From Planosporangium mesophilum (GTDB taxonomy: Bacteria > Actinomycetota > Actinomycetes > Mycobacteriales > Micromonosporaceae): DNA of 64,000 nt. Below, piece after piece: positions 1-8,555 of the stretch (within the stretch, counting starts at the first letter, position 1; every line of letters starts with the position of its first letter). The stretch is taken from positions 1-64,000 of the forward strand of contig NZ_BOON01000005.1 of NCBI RefSeq assembly GCF_016863255.1, read 5' to 3'. The position numbers and the translations under genes were made by a program. Below the pieces are notes generated by a model. The model did not search any database, had not been told where the DNA came from, and worked only from the letters and a program-made list of their open reading frames with translations.

Positions 1-96
1 TGACTGACGTGGTGCATGACTGACGTGGTGCATGACTGACGTGGTGCATGACTGACGTGGTGCATGACTGACGTGGTGCATGACTGACGTGGTGTG
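1..96. repeat. six 16-bp tandem repeats abutting a stop codon
   Basis: Unit TGACTGACGTGGTGCA is repeated six times. The last copy differs only in its final two bases. The array ends one base before the stop codon (97-99) of the minus-strand sensor kinase, so it lies directly in its 3' flank. It may continue beyond the window start. Confidence 0.95.
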
Positions 97-2673
97 TCAC
101 TGGTGCGCCGGTGCGTCGCTCCGGGTTCCCACGGCGCGGGCCACCCCGGCGACGAAGCTGTCCAGCTCCGCGCGCTCGGCCAGGGGATCACGTGACTGCG
201 TCCGCCCGGTCGCCGATGGGGGTGACGTGTGGTCGCCGCACAGGGTCCGGTCGAGGTGCGAGCCCGGTACCCGACGGGTCAAGCCGCCGTGGGATGGGGG
301 CGGCTGGTCGGCGCTGTTCTCCGTGTCGTGGTCTATGACGCTGTGGTCCGTGACTTTGTGATCCATGACGCTGTGATCCATGACGCTGTGGTCCGTGGCG
401 CCGTCGACCGTGGCGAAGGCGGGCAGGTGGCCACCCGGTTGGCGGCGGGTCAGGCCGCTGCGGGTGAGGACCGGTGTCGGCGCGGCCGGTGCCGCGGGGA
501 CGGACGGCAGGGCGACCGGGATCGGCATACCCGGCCGCACCGGCCGCGGGGACGGGCGGCCGTCGGTCGCGGTGTCGTGGACGACCGCACCGGCGGTCGC
601 CTCCAGCTCGTGCGGATCGAACCAGGTGAAGGAGTTGTCGGGTTCGCAGGCTCCCCAGTCCGACAGCTGTACCAGCTCACGGGTCTTGTCGGCGCGGGGA
701 TCGTAGCGGCCGTGATCGAACGCGACGTGATCGTAGCGGCCGTGATCGTACGGGCCGGCATCGTACGGGCCGGCACCGTAGGGCCCGGTGGCCGGCAGCG
801 GCTCCGGGAAGCCCTGACGCGGCAGTACGCGCCGGGTCGTGAACAGCGCCGACGGGATCTGGATCTCCACGCTCACGCCGTGGCCGGGACTCGGACGCAG
901 CTGGACCCGCAGGCCGTGACGGCGGGCTATCCGGCCTACGACGAACAGACCCAGGACGCTGGTGGGCGCGACGTCGAGGCGTTCCCGATCGATGAGCCGA
1001 CGGTTCTCCTCGGCGAGGCGGTCGGCGGGGAGGCCGATGCCGTGGTCGACGACCGCGATCTCACAGTGGCCGGCGAGCCGCGCGTACACCTCGACCGGCA
1101 TGCCCGGCGGCGAGAAGGCGGTCGCGTTCTCCAGCAGCTCCGCGAGCAGCAGCCGAAGGTCCGGTACGAGCTGGGGCAGGATCGTGACCTCGCAGACGGC
1201 CGCGATGCGTACCGCCTGATACCCCTCGATCTCGGCGACGGCCGACCGCACCACTTCCAGCAGCGGCGCCGCGGCGCTGATCGGCTCGTCCTCCCGGATG
1301 CCGGACACCACCAGCAGGCTGTCGGCACTACGGCGCAGCCGGGTGGTCAGGTGATCGAGCCGGTACAGCTGGATGAGCATCCGCTCGTCCTGCTCGTTGC
1401 GCTCGAACTCGTCGATGAACGCGAGCTGGCGAGCCACCAGCGCACGGGTACGACGGGCGATGTTGGCGAACATCACCGCCACGTTGCGCCGGCTGGCGGC
1501 CTGCTGCTCCATCAGTCTGGCCGCGGTGGTCTGCACCCGGTTGAACGCGGCCGCCAGCGAGCCGATCTCGTCGCTGCTGTGGACCTCGACGATGGCCAGC
1601 GTCGGTGGTCGCGAACGGTCGGCGGCGTCGAGGTCGGTGGCGTCGCTGTCCGCGACGCGTACCAGCTCGTCGCGGGCGAGATCGGCGACGAACGTGGCCG
1701 CCGAGGTGAGCCGCCGCAGCGGTAGCGCGACCGAGCGGCTGACCCGCACGCTCAGCCACACCACCCATACCAGCAACGCGATCGCGAGGCCGATGAGCGT
1801 GGCCGCGGCCAGCTCGGCCGACGTGGCTCGGGTCTGCGCCCGGGCCGCGGTGGCGTGCACGACCCTTTCCTGGAACGCGCCGGTCTGGGTAGCGGTGGAC
1901 CGGGCGACCGCCACGACCTCGGTCAACGGGGCGGGCAGCCCGCCGCCGTCACCGACCTCGGCGATGAGCTCCTCCAGGCGTACGTGGTTGCTGCCGCGCT
2001 CGAGCTGGTCGAGCATGGCCACCGCTGCCGGCTCGCCCTGCTGGCGGAACCGGTTCACGTCGGTGGCGTGCAGCGACCGGGCCTCGATGGCCAGGCCGGC
2101 CGCGCCCCGCCGGTCGGCGACCGACACCAGCAGTGCCGACGCCATCCGGTGGGCCTCCTCGTCGCTACGAAGGACCGCGTCCAGCGCGCTCATCTGCCGC
2201 AGCCCCACCATGTCGGCCAGCGGCTGGCTGGTCAGCTCCAGCGCGTTGATGAGGTCCACGATCCGGCCGTGATAGGCCTCCTGCACCTGCATCGCGGCGG
2301 CGGTACCGGCGGCGACCTGCCGCCGGACCGGGTCGAGCGCGGCGAGCTGGCCGACGGCCTGGCGCAGCCTGGGGGTGCCGTGCTCGGCCACCTCCTGCGC
2401 CAGGTCGCCGGTGGTCGCGGCGAGCGCCGCGTACCCGCTGTCGTCGACCTCCGGACTGGCCAGCGAGCAGAGGGCGAGCAGCCGCTCCTGCTGCAGTACC
2501 TCGATCACCTCGGCCACCTCGCGCGCGTACTGCGCGGAGTTCACGGTCGCGGCGGCCGAGATCGCCGAATCGAGGCGGCCCACCACGAAGGGCACGCCGG
2601 TGAGGACGAGAGCGGCGAGGGGGACCGTCAGCAGTACGCTGAGCTTCTGCTGGACGCTCAACCTATCTAACAT
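97..2673 (-). CDS. CvnA-like sensor histidine kinase (NIT/HAMP/HATPase)
   Basis: This is an 858-aa membrane sensor kinase of the actinobacterial conservon type. Seen: TM helix at about residues 9-32, a helical extracytoplasmic domain resembling the nitrate/nitrite-sensor (NIT) fold to about 285, a second TM at about 290-310, then a HAMP stretch. The phospho-acceptor-type motif LDHLTTRLRR has its His near 441. The ATPase has N-box LLAELLENATAFSPP (Asn near 516) and G-box VVDHGIGLP. The C-terminal tail is disordered and carries two pentapeptide arrays and two GLTRRxPGxHL motifs. I chose the ATG at 2673, which overlaps the end of the upstream membrane-protein gene by 11 bp. In this family the kinase is usually followed by roadblock, DUF742 and small GTPase genes; those would lie before the window start. 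The sensed signal is unknown. Confidence 0.85.
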   Translation of the reverse strand: MLDRLSVQQKLSVLLTVPLAALVLTGVPFVVGRLDSAISAAATVNSAQYAREVAEVIEVLQQERLLALCSLASPEVDDSGYAALAATTGDLAQEVAEHGTPRLRQAVGQLAALDPVRRQVAAGTAAAMQVQEAYHGRIVDLINALELTSQPLADMVGLRQMSALDAVLRSDEEAHRMASALLVSVADRRGAAGLAIEARSLHATDVNRFRQQGEPAAVAMLDQLERGSNHVRLEELIAEVGDGGGLPAPLTEVVAVARSTATQTGAFQERVVHATAARAQTRATSAELAAATLIGLAIALLVWVVWLSVRVSRSVALPLRRLTSAATFVADLARDELVRVADSDATDLDAADRSRPPTLAIVEVHSSDEIGSLAAAFNRVQTTAARLMEQQAASRRNVAVMFANIARRTRALVARQLAFIDEFERNEQDERMLIQLYRLDHLTTRLRRSADSLLVVSGIREDEPISAAAPLLEVVRSAVAEIEGYQAVRIAAVCEVTILPQLVPDLRLLLAELLENATAFSPPGMPVEVYARLAGHCEIAVVDHGIGLPADRLAEENRRLIDRERLDVAPTSVLGLFVVGRIARRHGLRVQLRPSPGHGVSVEIQIPSALFTTRRVLPRQGFPEPLPATGPYGAGPYDAGPYDHGRYDHVAFDHGRYDPRADKTRELVQLSDWGACEPDNSFTWFDPHELEATAGAVVHDTATDGRPSPRPVRPGMPIPVALPSVPAAPAAPTPVLTRSGLTRRQPGGHLPAFATVDGATDHSVMDHSVMDHKVTDHSVIDHDTENSADQPPPSHGGLTRRVPGSHLDRTLCGDHTSPPSATGRTQSRDPLAERAELDSFVAGVARAVGTRSDAPAHQ
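331..405. repeat. 15-bp coding repeats in the kinase tail (TDHSVMDHSV type)
   Basis: Five imperfect 15-bp units (ATCCATGACGCTGTG type on the plus strand) encode repeated VMDHS/VTDHS-like pentapeptides in the disordered C-terminal tail of the CvnA-like kinase. A second, more diverged pentapeptide array (GPYDA/HGRYD type) lies at about 700-785 in the same gene. Confidence 0.85.
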
Positions 2674-3904
2674 CGCCCACCTGTTCCCGCCGGTGGGCCC
2701 GTACCGCCCGGCCCACATGCAGCAGTTCTTCGGCCGCAGTTGGATCCGGCGGATGGGCCATCGCCATTCCCGGATGTGTCATCCCCAGTCGTTCGGGCGC
2801 TCCCGCCTCGGCGCCTGCCCCGAGACCGAATCCGGCCCCGAGCCCATTGCCCGGCACGCCGCCGAGCCCGACGCTGCTTTCGGCCAGCACCGGTTGCGGC
2901 CGGGCGGGTAGCAGCAGCGACAGGAGAGCGCCGAGGAGCAGCAGGCCGACGCCGGCGCCGAGCATGGTCCAGGTCTGCCGGATCGACAGCCGGTCCTGGC
3001 GCTCGCGCAGCAGGGAGTCCAGCTCGGCCAGGCCCGCACCGGCCAGCGGCCGGGTCTGCTGGCGTACCCGTTCGGCGCCGCTGGTCAGGGTCGCGGTGTC
3101 GACCCTGGTCAGCGACTGCAGCCACATCGCGGGCGGCACGAACGCGTCCACCGCCGAGGTGAAGGCGTCGAGCTGGCCCGCCAGGTTCGGCCCCATCGCC
3201 GCGGCCGTCCCGTCCGCCGTCCGGTGGTCGAGGGCCTTGTGCAGGCTCGTGTTCAACTGCTCACTGGCGACCGAGACCTGATAGCGCGCCACCGACACCC
3301 GGGTCTGGGCGCCCTCCGAGGGGCTGCGGTCCGCGATCACCGCCAGGTCCGCCGCGCGCCCCGCGCCGACCAGGACGTCAGGTACCCGCAGCAGCGTGGC
3401 GTCCGCCAGGTAATACGTGTCGAGCTGCGGATCGGGTACCAGCCTGGAGGTGTCGCCGATCTTGTGGATCAGGTCGACGGCGAGCGCGACCACCGACGAG
3501 TACGCCGCGTACGCCTGCTCGCCGCCCAGGCGCTGCCCCATCAGGGTGGCGATCCGGCCGCGCAGCTCCGACCAGCGCCGGTGCGCGCCGAGCGCGTCGC
3601 CGTGGGTGTCGTCGACCCCGTCGACGGCGGTGACCGCGGCGTCGATCTGGGTGGCGTTGGGCTGCGTCCCGCGTACGGCCGCCGACTGGGCGTCGGTCAG
3701 CTCACCCACGAGTTGGACGAGCGGTTGCAGGTACGCGACACCGTGCCGCTCCGCCTCCACATCGGACAGTCCCCCGCTGGTGACGCTCCACGACTGTGCC
3801 ATGACGAAGACGAACAGCGCGCCCGCCGCGACGACAACGGCGAGGCGACTGAGGACGTGCGAGCCCCATCGTCTCGGCACGGCGGCGTGGATCCGGTTGG
3901 ACAT
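2663..3904 (-). CDS. membrane-anchored sensor-like protein, partner of the CvnA-like kinase
   Basis: This is a 413-aa protein of unknown function. Seen: an N-terminal TM helix at about residues 18-38 (LAVVVAAGALFVFVMAQSW), a helical extracytoplasmic region of about 280 residues resembling NIT or four-helix-bundle sensor domains, then a second TM (MLGAGVGLLLLGALLSLLLP) and a short Gly/Ala-rich cytoplasmic tail with no kinase or HAMP domain. The ATG at 3904 is preferred because AAGGGGAGACC precedes it; an upstream in-frame extension has no such site. Its end overlaps the start of the CvnA-like kinase, so the two are translationally coupled. I infer that it supplies a second sensing subunit, since its topology matches the kinase's sensing half. 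A structural comparison of the two ectodomains would test this. Confidence 0.6.
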   Translation of the reverse strand: MSNRIHAAVPRRWGSHVLSRLAVVVAAGALFVFVMAQSWSVTSGGLSDVEAERHGVAYLQPLVQLVGELTDAQSAAVRGTQPNATQIDAAVTAVDGVDDTHGDALGAHRRWSELRGRIATLMGQRLGGEQAYAAYSSVVALAVDLIHKIGDTSRLVPDPQLDTYYLADATLLRVPDVLVGAGRAADLAVIADRSPSEGAQTRVSVARYQVSVASEQLNTSLHKALDHRTADGTAAAMGPNLAGQLDAFTSAVDAFVPPAMWLQSLTRVDTATLTSGAERVRQQTRPLAGAGLAELDSLLRERQDRLSIRQTWTMLGAGVGLLLLGALLSLLLPARPQPVLAESSVGLGGVPGNGLGAGFGLGAGAEAGAPERLGMTHPGMAMAHPPDPTAAEELLHVGRAVRAHRREQVGDVR

Positions 3905-4051
3905 GGTGGTCTCCCCTTCCTGACCGGCTGGCGAAGCGGCCTGGCGTTGCGAAGCTGTGCTGCGGATCGGATCGGGCTCGGCTCGGACCCCGGAGACCGC
4001 TGCGGGCGGCGCGGCGCTCGGTACGCGCGGCACCCGCGCCACCGCGACGGT

Positions 4052-5410
4052 TCAGCGGTGCCGGATCCGGGCGACGGCCGAGGCAACAGGTACGGGTACC
4101 GGAGCGCCGGCGCGGTCACGCCCGGCCGTGATCTCGCCGGCCTGGCCGCGCTCGGAGGTGATCTCGTAGGCGGATTCGCCGTGCTGCGACAGGTCCAGCC
4201 CGACGGCTTCCTCCCGCGGGCCCACCCGGTTGCCGAGCAGCCGGTTGGTGAGACTGCCCAGCAGGCCGGTCAGCACCAGGGAGTACGCCACGACCGCGCA
4301 CAAGGTCACGAACTGGGCGCCCATCAGCCGGTACCCGCCGCCGTAGAAGAGCCCGTCTCCGCCGTCGGGATTGACCATCGTGGTGGCGAACAGGCCGACG
4401 GCGAGCGTGCCGACCACGCCACCGCCGAGGTGGACGGCGACCACGTCGAGCGAGTCGTCGAGGTTGAACCACGACTTCAGGCCGACCGCGAGCTGGCAGA
4501 TGGTACCGCCGAGCAGGCCGATGGCGATCGCGCCGAGCGGGGTGACGTACCCGGCCGCCGGCGTGACCGCGACCAGGCCGGCGATCGCGCCGGAGGCGGC
4601 GCCGAGCGTCGTACCCTTGCCGAACCGGAGCCGCTCGATGCCGACCCAGGCCAGCAGCGCGGCGGCGGCGGCGACCTGGGTGTTGACGACCGCCGTCGCG
4701 GCCACGCCGTTCGCGGCCAGCGCCGAGCCGCCGGTCAGCCCGAACCAGCCGAACCACAGCAGAGCGGTACCGATCATGACGAGCGGCAGGTTGTGCGGTC
4801 GCTGCTGCTCCTGTGGCCAGCCGCGGCGGCGCCCGAGTACCCACGCCATCGCCAGCGCCGCCGCACCCGCGTTGGCGTGCACCACCGTGCCGCCGGCGAA
4901 GTCGAGGACGCCGAGCCGGTGCGCCCAGCCGTTCGGCGCGAACACCCAGTGCGCGACCGGCGCGTACCCGAGCACGGTCCACAGGGCGACGAAGACCACG
5001 TACGCCCCGAACCGCCACCGCTCGGCGGTGGCGCCCGTGGCCAGGACGGGCGTGACGATGGCGACCATCATCTGGAACGCCACGAAGGCCAGGACCGGTA
5101 CGTCGAGGTGGGGGAATCCGGGCAGCCGCCCGGCGGGGCTGGTGATCCAGGGCTCGGCGAGACCGGCGAGACCGAACCCACCCAGCCAGCGACCCGAGCC
5201 GAACGCGACCGAGAAGCCGACCGCCACCCACAACAGGCTGACCACGCCCATCGCCGCGAAGCTCTGCATGATCATTCCGAGTACGTTCTTCTGGCGCACG
5301 AGGCCGCCGTAGAAGAACGCCACTCCGGGGATCATCACCAGTACGAGGGCGGTGCAGGTCAGCACCCAGGCGGTCGCACCGACGTCCCACGATCCCTGAC
5401 CAGGGTTCAC
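4052..5410 (-). CDS. amt: ammonium transporter Amt
   Basis: This is a 452-aa inner-membrane ammonium channel of the Amt/MEP/Rh family. Seen: about eleven hydrophobic segments and the conserved family motifs FFYGGLVRQKNVL near the N-terminus, FAGGTVVHANAGAAALA (pore His region) and HLGGGVVGTLAVGLFA near the C-terminus (second pore His). Length is normal for the family. It starts at a GTG preceded by GCGAGGAGGACG, a good ribosome binding site. In many actinobacteria amt is followed by glnK and glnD, but here the next gene is an unrelated membrane protein, so the usual PII partner must be encoded elsewhere. It is divergent from the fetB-like gene across a 237-bp spacer in which I see no convincing GlnR box. 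Confidence 0.95.
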   Translation of the reverse strand: MNPGQGSWDVGATAWVLTCTALVLVMIPGVAFFYGGLVRQKNVLGMIMQSFAAMGVVSLLWVAVGFSVAFGSGRWLGGFGLAGLAEPWITSPAGRLPGFPHLDVPVLAFVAFQMMVAIVTPVLATGATAERWRFGAYVVFVALWTVLGYAPVAHWVFAPNGWAHRLGVLDFAGGTVVHANAGAAALAMAWVLGRRRGWPQEQQRPHNLPLVMIGTALLWFGWFGLTGGSALAANGVAATAVVNTQVAAAAALLAWVGIERLRFGKGTTLGAASGAIAGLVAVTPAAGYVTPLGAIAIGLLGGTICQLAVGLKSWFNLDDSLDVVAVHLGGGVVGTLAVGLFATTMVNPDGGDGLFYGGGYRLMGAQFVTLCAVVAYSLVLTGLLGSLTNRLLGNRVGPREEAVGLDLSQHGESAYEITSERGQAGEITAGRDRAGAPVPVPVASAVARIRHR

Positions 5411-5647
5411 CTGTTCGTCCTCCTCGCAACGGTGTGCGTTGGTGGACGGGTTCGCCGTGGCCCGACCTTCCCCACCGGTGACGGAAGCCGGCGAGGAGTC
5501 TTCAGCTCACTCCCAGTGGTCTATATGACCCTGGGCCACTATAGGCGCGCGTCCACGGAGCGCGCGAGCGTACGGGCGTGAAAAGCTCCACCTGGGACAC
5601 TCGGCGGATATTTCGTTCCCGGTCTTTCGTTCCCGGAGGCAGCACCC

Positions 5648-6454
5648 ATGGGGTCGACCGCGATCCGGATCGGACCGCTGCTGGCGATCGTGCTCGTCGC
5701 GCTGGTCGCGGTGACCACCCTGGTGGCCTGGACCGGCCGACTCGGCACCGCCCGGGCCAGCCTCACGGCGTCGGTACGAGCCACCGTCCAACTCGCCGCC
5801 GTGTCGCTCGTCATCGTCGCGGTGCTCCGGTCCGCCTGGCTCACGGGCGGGTTCGTCTGCCTGATGTACGCGGTCGCCACCGTCACCGCGGGCCGGCGGA
5901 TCCTCGGCCCAAGCAGCCGTCGGGACAGCGGCCGTCGGGACAGCGGCCGTCGGGACAGCGGCCGTCGGCGCTATGCGGGCCTGCTGGCCGGCGTCCCCAT
6001 CGCCTGCGGGGTCGCCCCGATCCTCGCCGCGCTGCTCACCAGCGGGCTCGTCCCGGCCCGGCCGGTCGCCGTCGTACCGATCGCGGGCATCCTGATCGGC
6101 GGCGCCATGACGGCGACCGGACTGGCCGGCCGGCGGGCGCTCGACGACCTACGAGCGCGGTTCGGCGAGTACGAGGCGGCGCTCGCACTCGGCTTCACCG
6201 ACTCGCAGGCGCGTCGCGACCTCTGCCGCCCGGCAGCCGCGCAGGCCCTGTTCCCCGCGCTCGACCAGACCCGCACCGTCGGGCTCGTCGCCCTGCCCGG
6301 CGCCTTCGTCGGGGTCCTGCTCGGCGGGGGCGACCCGGTGCAGGCCGGCGTCGCACAGTTGCTGGTGCTGATCGGGCTCCTCGCGGTGGAGACCGTCGGG
6401 GTCCTGGTGACCATCGAGTTGGTCGCCCAGGGCCTCCTTTCCGGCCGGGACTGA
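5648..6454 (+). CDS. FetB/YbbM-family (UPF0014) ABC permease
   Basis: This is a 268-aa integral membrane protein of the UPF0014 family, whose E. coli member FetB forms an iron exporter with the ATPase FetA. Seen: about seven hydrophobic helices; the family signatures RATVQLAAVSLVIV near the N-terminus and the GFTDSQARRDLCRPAAAQALFPALDQTRTVG-type loop in the C-terminal half; and LPGAFVGVLLGGGDPVQAG. The cytoplasmic loop after TM3 contains a 15-bp repeat encoding RRDSG three times. No ATPase gene is adjacent, so its partner is unlinked, or the protein works differently. Substrate assignment as iron is by family only. Confidence 0.8.
   Translation: MGSTAIRIGPLLAIVLVALVAVTTLVAWTGRLGTARASLTASVRATVQLAAVSLVIVAVLRSAWLTGGFVCLMYAVATVTAGRRILGPSSRRDSGRRDSGRRDSGRRRYAGLLAGVPIACGVAPILAALLTSGLVPARPVAVVPIAGILIGGAMTATGLAGRRALDDLRARFGEYEAALALGFTDSQARRDLCRPAAAQALFPALDQTRTVGLVALPGAFVGVLLGGGDPVQAGVAQLLVLIGLLAVETVGVLVTIELVAQGLLSGRD
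5918..5970. repeat. 15-bp in-frame repeat (RRDSG) in the FetB-like gene
   Basis: Unit CGTCGGGACAGCGGC occurs three times perfectly plus a partial fourth. The unit is five codons, so copy-number changes keep the frame. It falls in a cytoplasmic loop of the permease. Confidence 0.95.
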
Positions 6455-6519
6455 CCCGCCGGCTCGATTCGTACGACCGGATTCGTACGATAGCCCAGGT
6501 ACGCAGTGAGGGAGGTTCG

Positions 6520-6897
6520 GTGACCGAACGATCGGCACACGGCCGACGGGCCGCCGGCGCCCTGGAAGGCGAGGTGCTCGGCGCCCTGTGGGCCGCGGAC
6601 GGGCCGCTCACCCCGACCCAGTTGCAGGCGGCGCTGGGCACCGGGCTGGCGTACAACACGATCCACACGATCCTGACCCGGCTGCAGGACAAGGGCCTCG
6701 TGGTACGGGTACGCGAGGGTGGGCGCAGCGGGTACCAGCCGGCCAAGGACGCCGCGCAGGACGCCGCGGACCGCATGCGGACCGTGCTCGAGGGTGGCCG
6801 CGACCGGGCCCAGATCTTGCAGCGCTTCGTGACCGCCCTCAGCGCCGACGACGAGCGGGCGCTGCGGGCCGCCCTCGGTGAGGACACCCCGGAGTAG
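6520..6897 (+). CDS. BlaI/MecI/CopY-type transcriptional repressor
   Basis: This is a 125-aa winged-helix repressor. Seen: the complete BlaI-type DNA-binding domain, including LEGEVLGALWAADGPLTPTQL and the recognition region YNTIHTILTRLQDKGLV, followed by a short helical C-terminal dimerisation tail. I start it at the GTG at 6520, which has GAGGGAGG seven bases upstream. Family members bind palindromes with TACA/TGTA half-sites. Two such dyads are in this window: one between this gene and dedA (6908-6924) and one upstream of the glycosyltransferase (12756-12770). No BlaR1/M56 protease partner is adjacent. Just upstream lie two copies of ATTCGTACGA (6467-6490), whose meaning is unknown. Confidence 0.85.
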   Translation: MTERSAHGRRAAGALEGEVLGALWAADGPLTPTQLQAALGTGLAYNTIHTILTRLQDKGLVVRVREGGRSGYQPAKDAAQDAADRMRTVLEGGRDRAQILQRFVTALSADDERALRAALGEDTPE

Positions 6898-6907
6898 CCG
6901 CACTTTT

Positions 6908-6924
6908 CCCTACAGCGTGTAGGG
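6908..6924. promoter_or_regulatory. BlaI-type operator dyad upstream of dedA-uppP
   Basis: CCCTACA-GCG-TGTAGGG is a perfect 7-bp inverted repeat with the TACA/TGTA half-sites typical of BlaI/MecI operators. It ends 7 bp before the dedA GTG and starts 11 bp after the BlaI-type gene stop. Binding here would cover the ribosome-binding or start region of dedA. Confidence 0.6.
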
Positions 6925-6931
6925 TTTCGTC

Positions 6932-7615
6932 GTGCGCGCCCTCCACGACGCCGTCCTCGCGGTCAACCCGCTGGACGCCAAGTCGCTGATCCGGTCCTTC
7001 GGGCTGATCGGCATCCTCGCCATCCTGTTCGCGGAGACCGGCCTGCTGGTCGGCTTCTTCTTCCCGGGTGACTCTCTGCTGTTCCTGGCCGGGATCGCAG
7101 CCTCCCCGGTGGCCACCGACATCCTGAACGTGGCACCGCTGTCGCTGCCGGTGCTGCTGGTCGGCGCGCCGGTGTGCGCGATAGCCGGCGCCCAACTCGG
7201 GCACCACCTCGGCGCCCGGTACGGCGTAAAGATGTTCGACCGCCCCGACTCGCGACTGTTCAAGGCCGAGTACGTCAAACGGGCGGAGCACTACTTCAAC
7301 AGGTACGGGCCGGCCAAGGCCGTCACGCTGGCGCGCTTCATCCCGATCGTGCGGACGTTCATCAACCCGGTCGCCGGGATGCTCCACATGCCCGCCCGCC
7401 GGTTCCTGCTGTGGAACATCGTCGGCGGCGTGCTGTGGACCGACAGCGTGCTGCTCATCGGCTACCTGCCGGCCCGCAAGCTGCGCGACACGATCGGCGC
7501 GGCCAACATCGACAAGTACCTGCTGCCGGTGGTCGCGCTCATCGTGATCATCTCGTTCGTACCGATCGTCATCGAGGTCGTGCGCAACCGGCGCGAGGAA
7601 GGGCGGATGGGATGA
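6932..7615 (+). CDS. DedA-family membrane protein (VTT domain)
   Basis: This is a 227-aa polytopic inner-membrane protein. DedA-family proteins act in recycling or flipping of lipid carriers, including undecaprenyl phosphate, and in envelope homeostasis. Seen: the family motifs FAETGLLVGFFFPGDSLLFLAG near residue 35-56, the conserved basic segment ARFIPIVRTFINPVAG near 130, and FLLWNIVGGVLWT. The C-terminus is basic. The gene starts with GTG and its last codons overlap the start of uppP (ATGA), so dedA and uppP are translationally coupled. That pairing supports a role in undecaprenyl carrier recycling. Confidence 0.9.
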   Translation: MRALHDAVLAVNPLDAKSLIRSFGLIGILAILFAETGLLVGFFFPGDSLLFLAGIAASPVATDILNVAPLSLPVLLVGAPVCAIAGAQLGHHLGARYGVKMFDRPDSRLFKAEYVKRAEHYFNRYGPAKAVTLARFIPIVRTFINPVAGMLHMPARRFLLWNIVGGVLWTDSVLLIGYLPARKLRDTIGAANIDKYLLPVVALIVIISFVPIVIEVVRNRREEGRMG

Positions 7616-8541
7616 GCGGACACCTCACGTACCCGGAGGCGATCGTCATCGGCGCCCTCCAGGGCATCACCGAACTGTTCCCGGTCTCCAGCCTCGGCCA
7701 CAGCGTGATCCTCCCCGCGCTGCTCGGCGGCCGCTGGGCCCAGGACCTCAGCGTGTCCGCGCCCGAGTCGCCGTACCTGGCGTTCATCGTCGGCCTGCAC
7801 GTCGCCACGGCGGTGGCGCTGCTGGCATTCTTCTGGCGGGACTGGGTCCGGATCATCTCCGGGTTCTTCACCTCGCTGCGGTACCGACGGATCCGGACCA
7901 CGGACGAGCGCCTGGCCTGGATGATCATCATCGCGACCATCCCGGTGGGCGTGACCGGCCTGCTCCTGGAGCACACCTTCCGTACCGTGCTGGGCCGGCC
8001 GATCCCCGCGGCGATCTTCCTCGCGGTCAACGGTGTGATCCTCTACTGCGCCGAACGGCTGCGCCGTCGCGCCGCCGCGGAGCGGGCCCCCGCGCCCACG
8101 ATGGCGACCGTGGCGGGCGGTTCGGCGGATGCCGAGGGCGTCGTCTCCGACCGGCGGATCGCCGCCCGTACCTTCAAGGACACCACGCTGATCGGGTGCG
8201 CCGAGATCCTGGCGCTGCTTCCGGGCATCAGCCGCTCGGGGGCGACCATGGCCGCCGGCCTGCTGCGCGGTCTGTCCCATGAGGACTCGGCCCGGTTCTC
8301 CTTCCTGCTCGCGACGCCGGTCATCTTCGCCGCCGGCGCACTCAAGCTGGGCGACCTTTTCGGCCCGCTCGGGGAGGGTATCCACGGCCAGGTCCTCGCC
8401 GGCAGTGTCGCCTCCGGCGTCTGCGCCTACCTCGCGGTGCGGTTCCTGACCCGTTACTTCGAAACCCGTACCCTCACCCCGTTCGCGGTCTATTGTCTGG
8501 TCGCCGGCCTGGGGAGTCTGGGCTGGCTGAGCCTCGCCTGA
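7612..8541 (+). CDS. uppP: undecaprenyl-diphosphate phosphatase
   Basis: This is a 309-aa BacA/UppP-family integral membrane phosphatase. It converts undecaprenyl diphosphate to undecaprenyl phosphate, recycling the lipid carrier of cell-wall synthesis. Seen: the first active-site segment TELFPVSSLGHSVI (Glu21, Ser26-27, His30) and the second, LLPGISRSGAT. About eight hydrophobic helices are present. A hydrophilic loop between them, roughly residues 145-180, is longer than in E. coli. The start ATG overlaps the dedA stop. The gene is controlled together with dedA, probably through the dyad at 6908-6924. Confidence 0.95.
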   Translation: MSGHLTYPEAIVIGALQGITELFPVSSLGHSVILPALLGGRWAQDLSVSAPESPYLAFIVGLHVATAVALLAFFWRDWVRIISGFFTSLRYRRIRTTDERLAWMIIIATIPVGVTGLLLEHTFRTVLGRPIPAAIFLAVNGVILYCAERLRRRAAAERAPAPTMATVAGGSADAEGVVSDRRIAARTFKDTTLIGCAEILALLPGISRSGATMAAGLLRGLSHEDSARFSFLLATPVIFAAGALKLGDLFGPLGEGIHGQVLAGSVASGVCAYLAVRFLTRYFETRTLTPFAVYCLVAGLGSLGWLSLA

Positions 8542-8555
8542 ACCAGCTTGGGGTC

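Noticed and set aside
3224-5581. A 785-codon open frame on the plus strand opposite amt and the membrane sensor protein
   Set aside because: Its protein is low-complexity Arg/Gly/Asp-rich with no domain, and the minus strand carries clear Amt motifs. It is a GC-driven shadow frame.
5411-5647. GlnR boxes between amt and the FetB-like gene
   Set aside because: I looked for GTnAC-N6-GnAAC repeats and found no convincing match.
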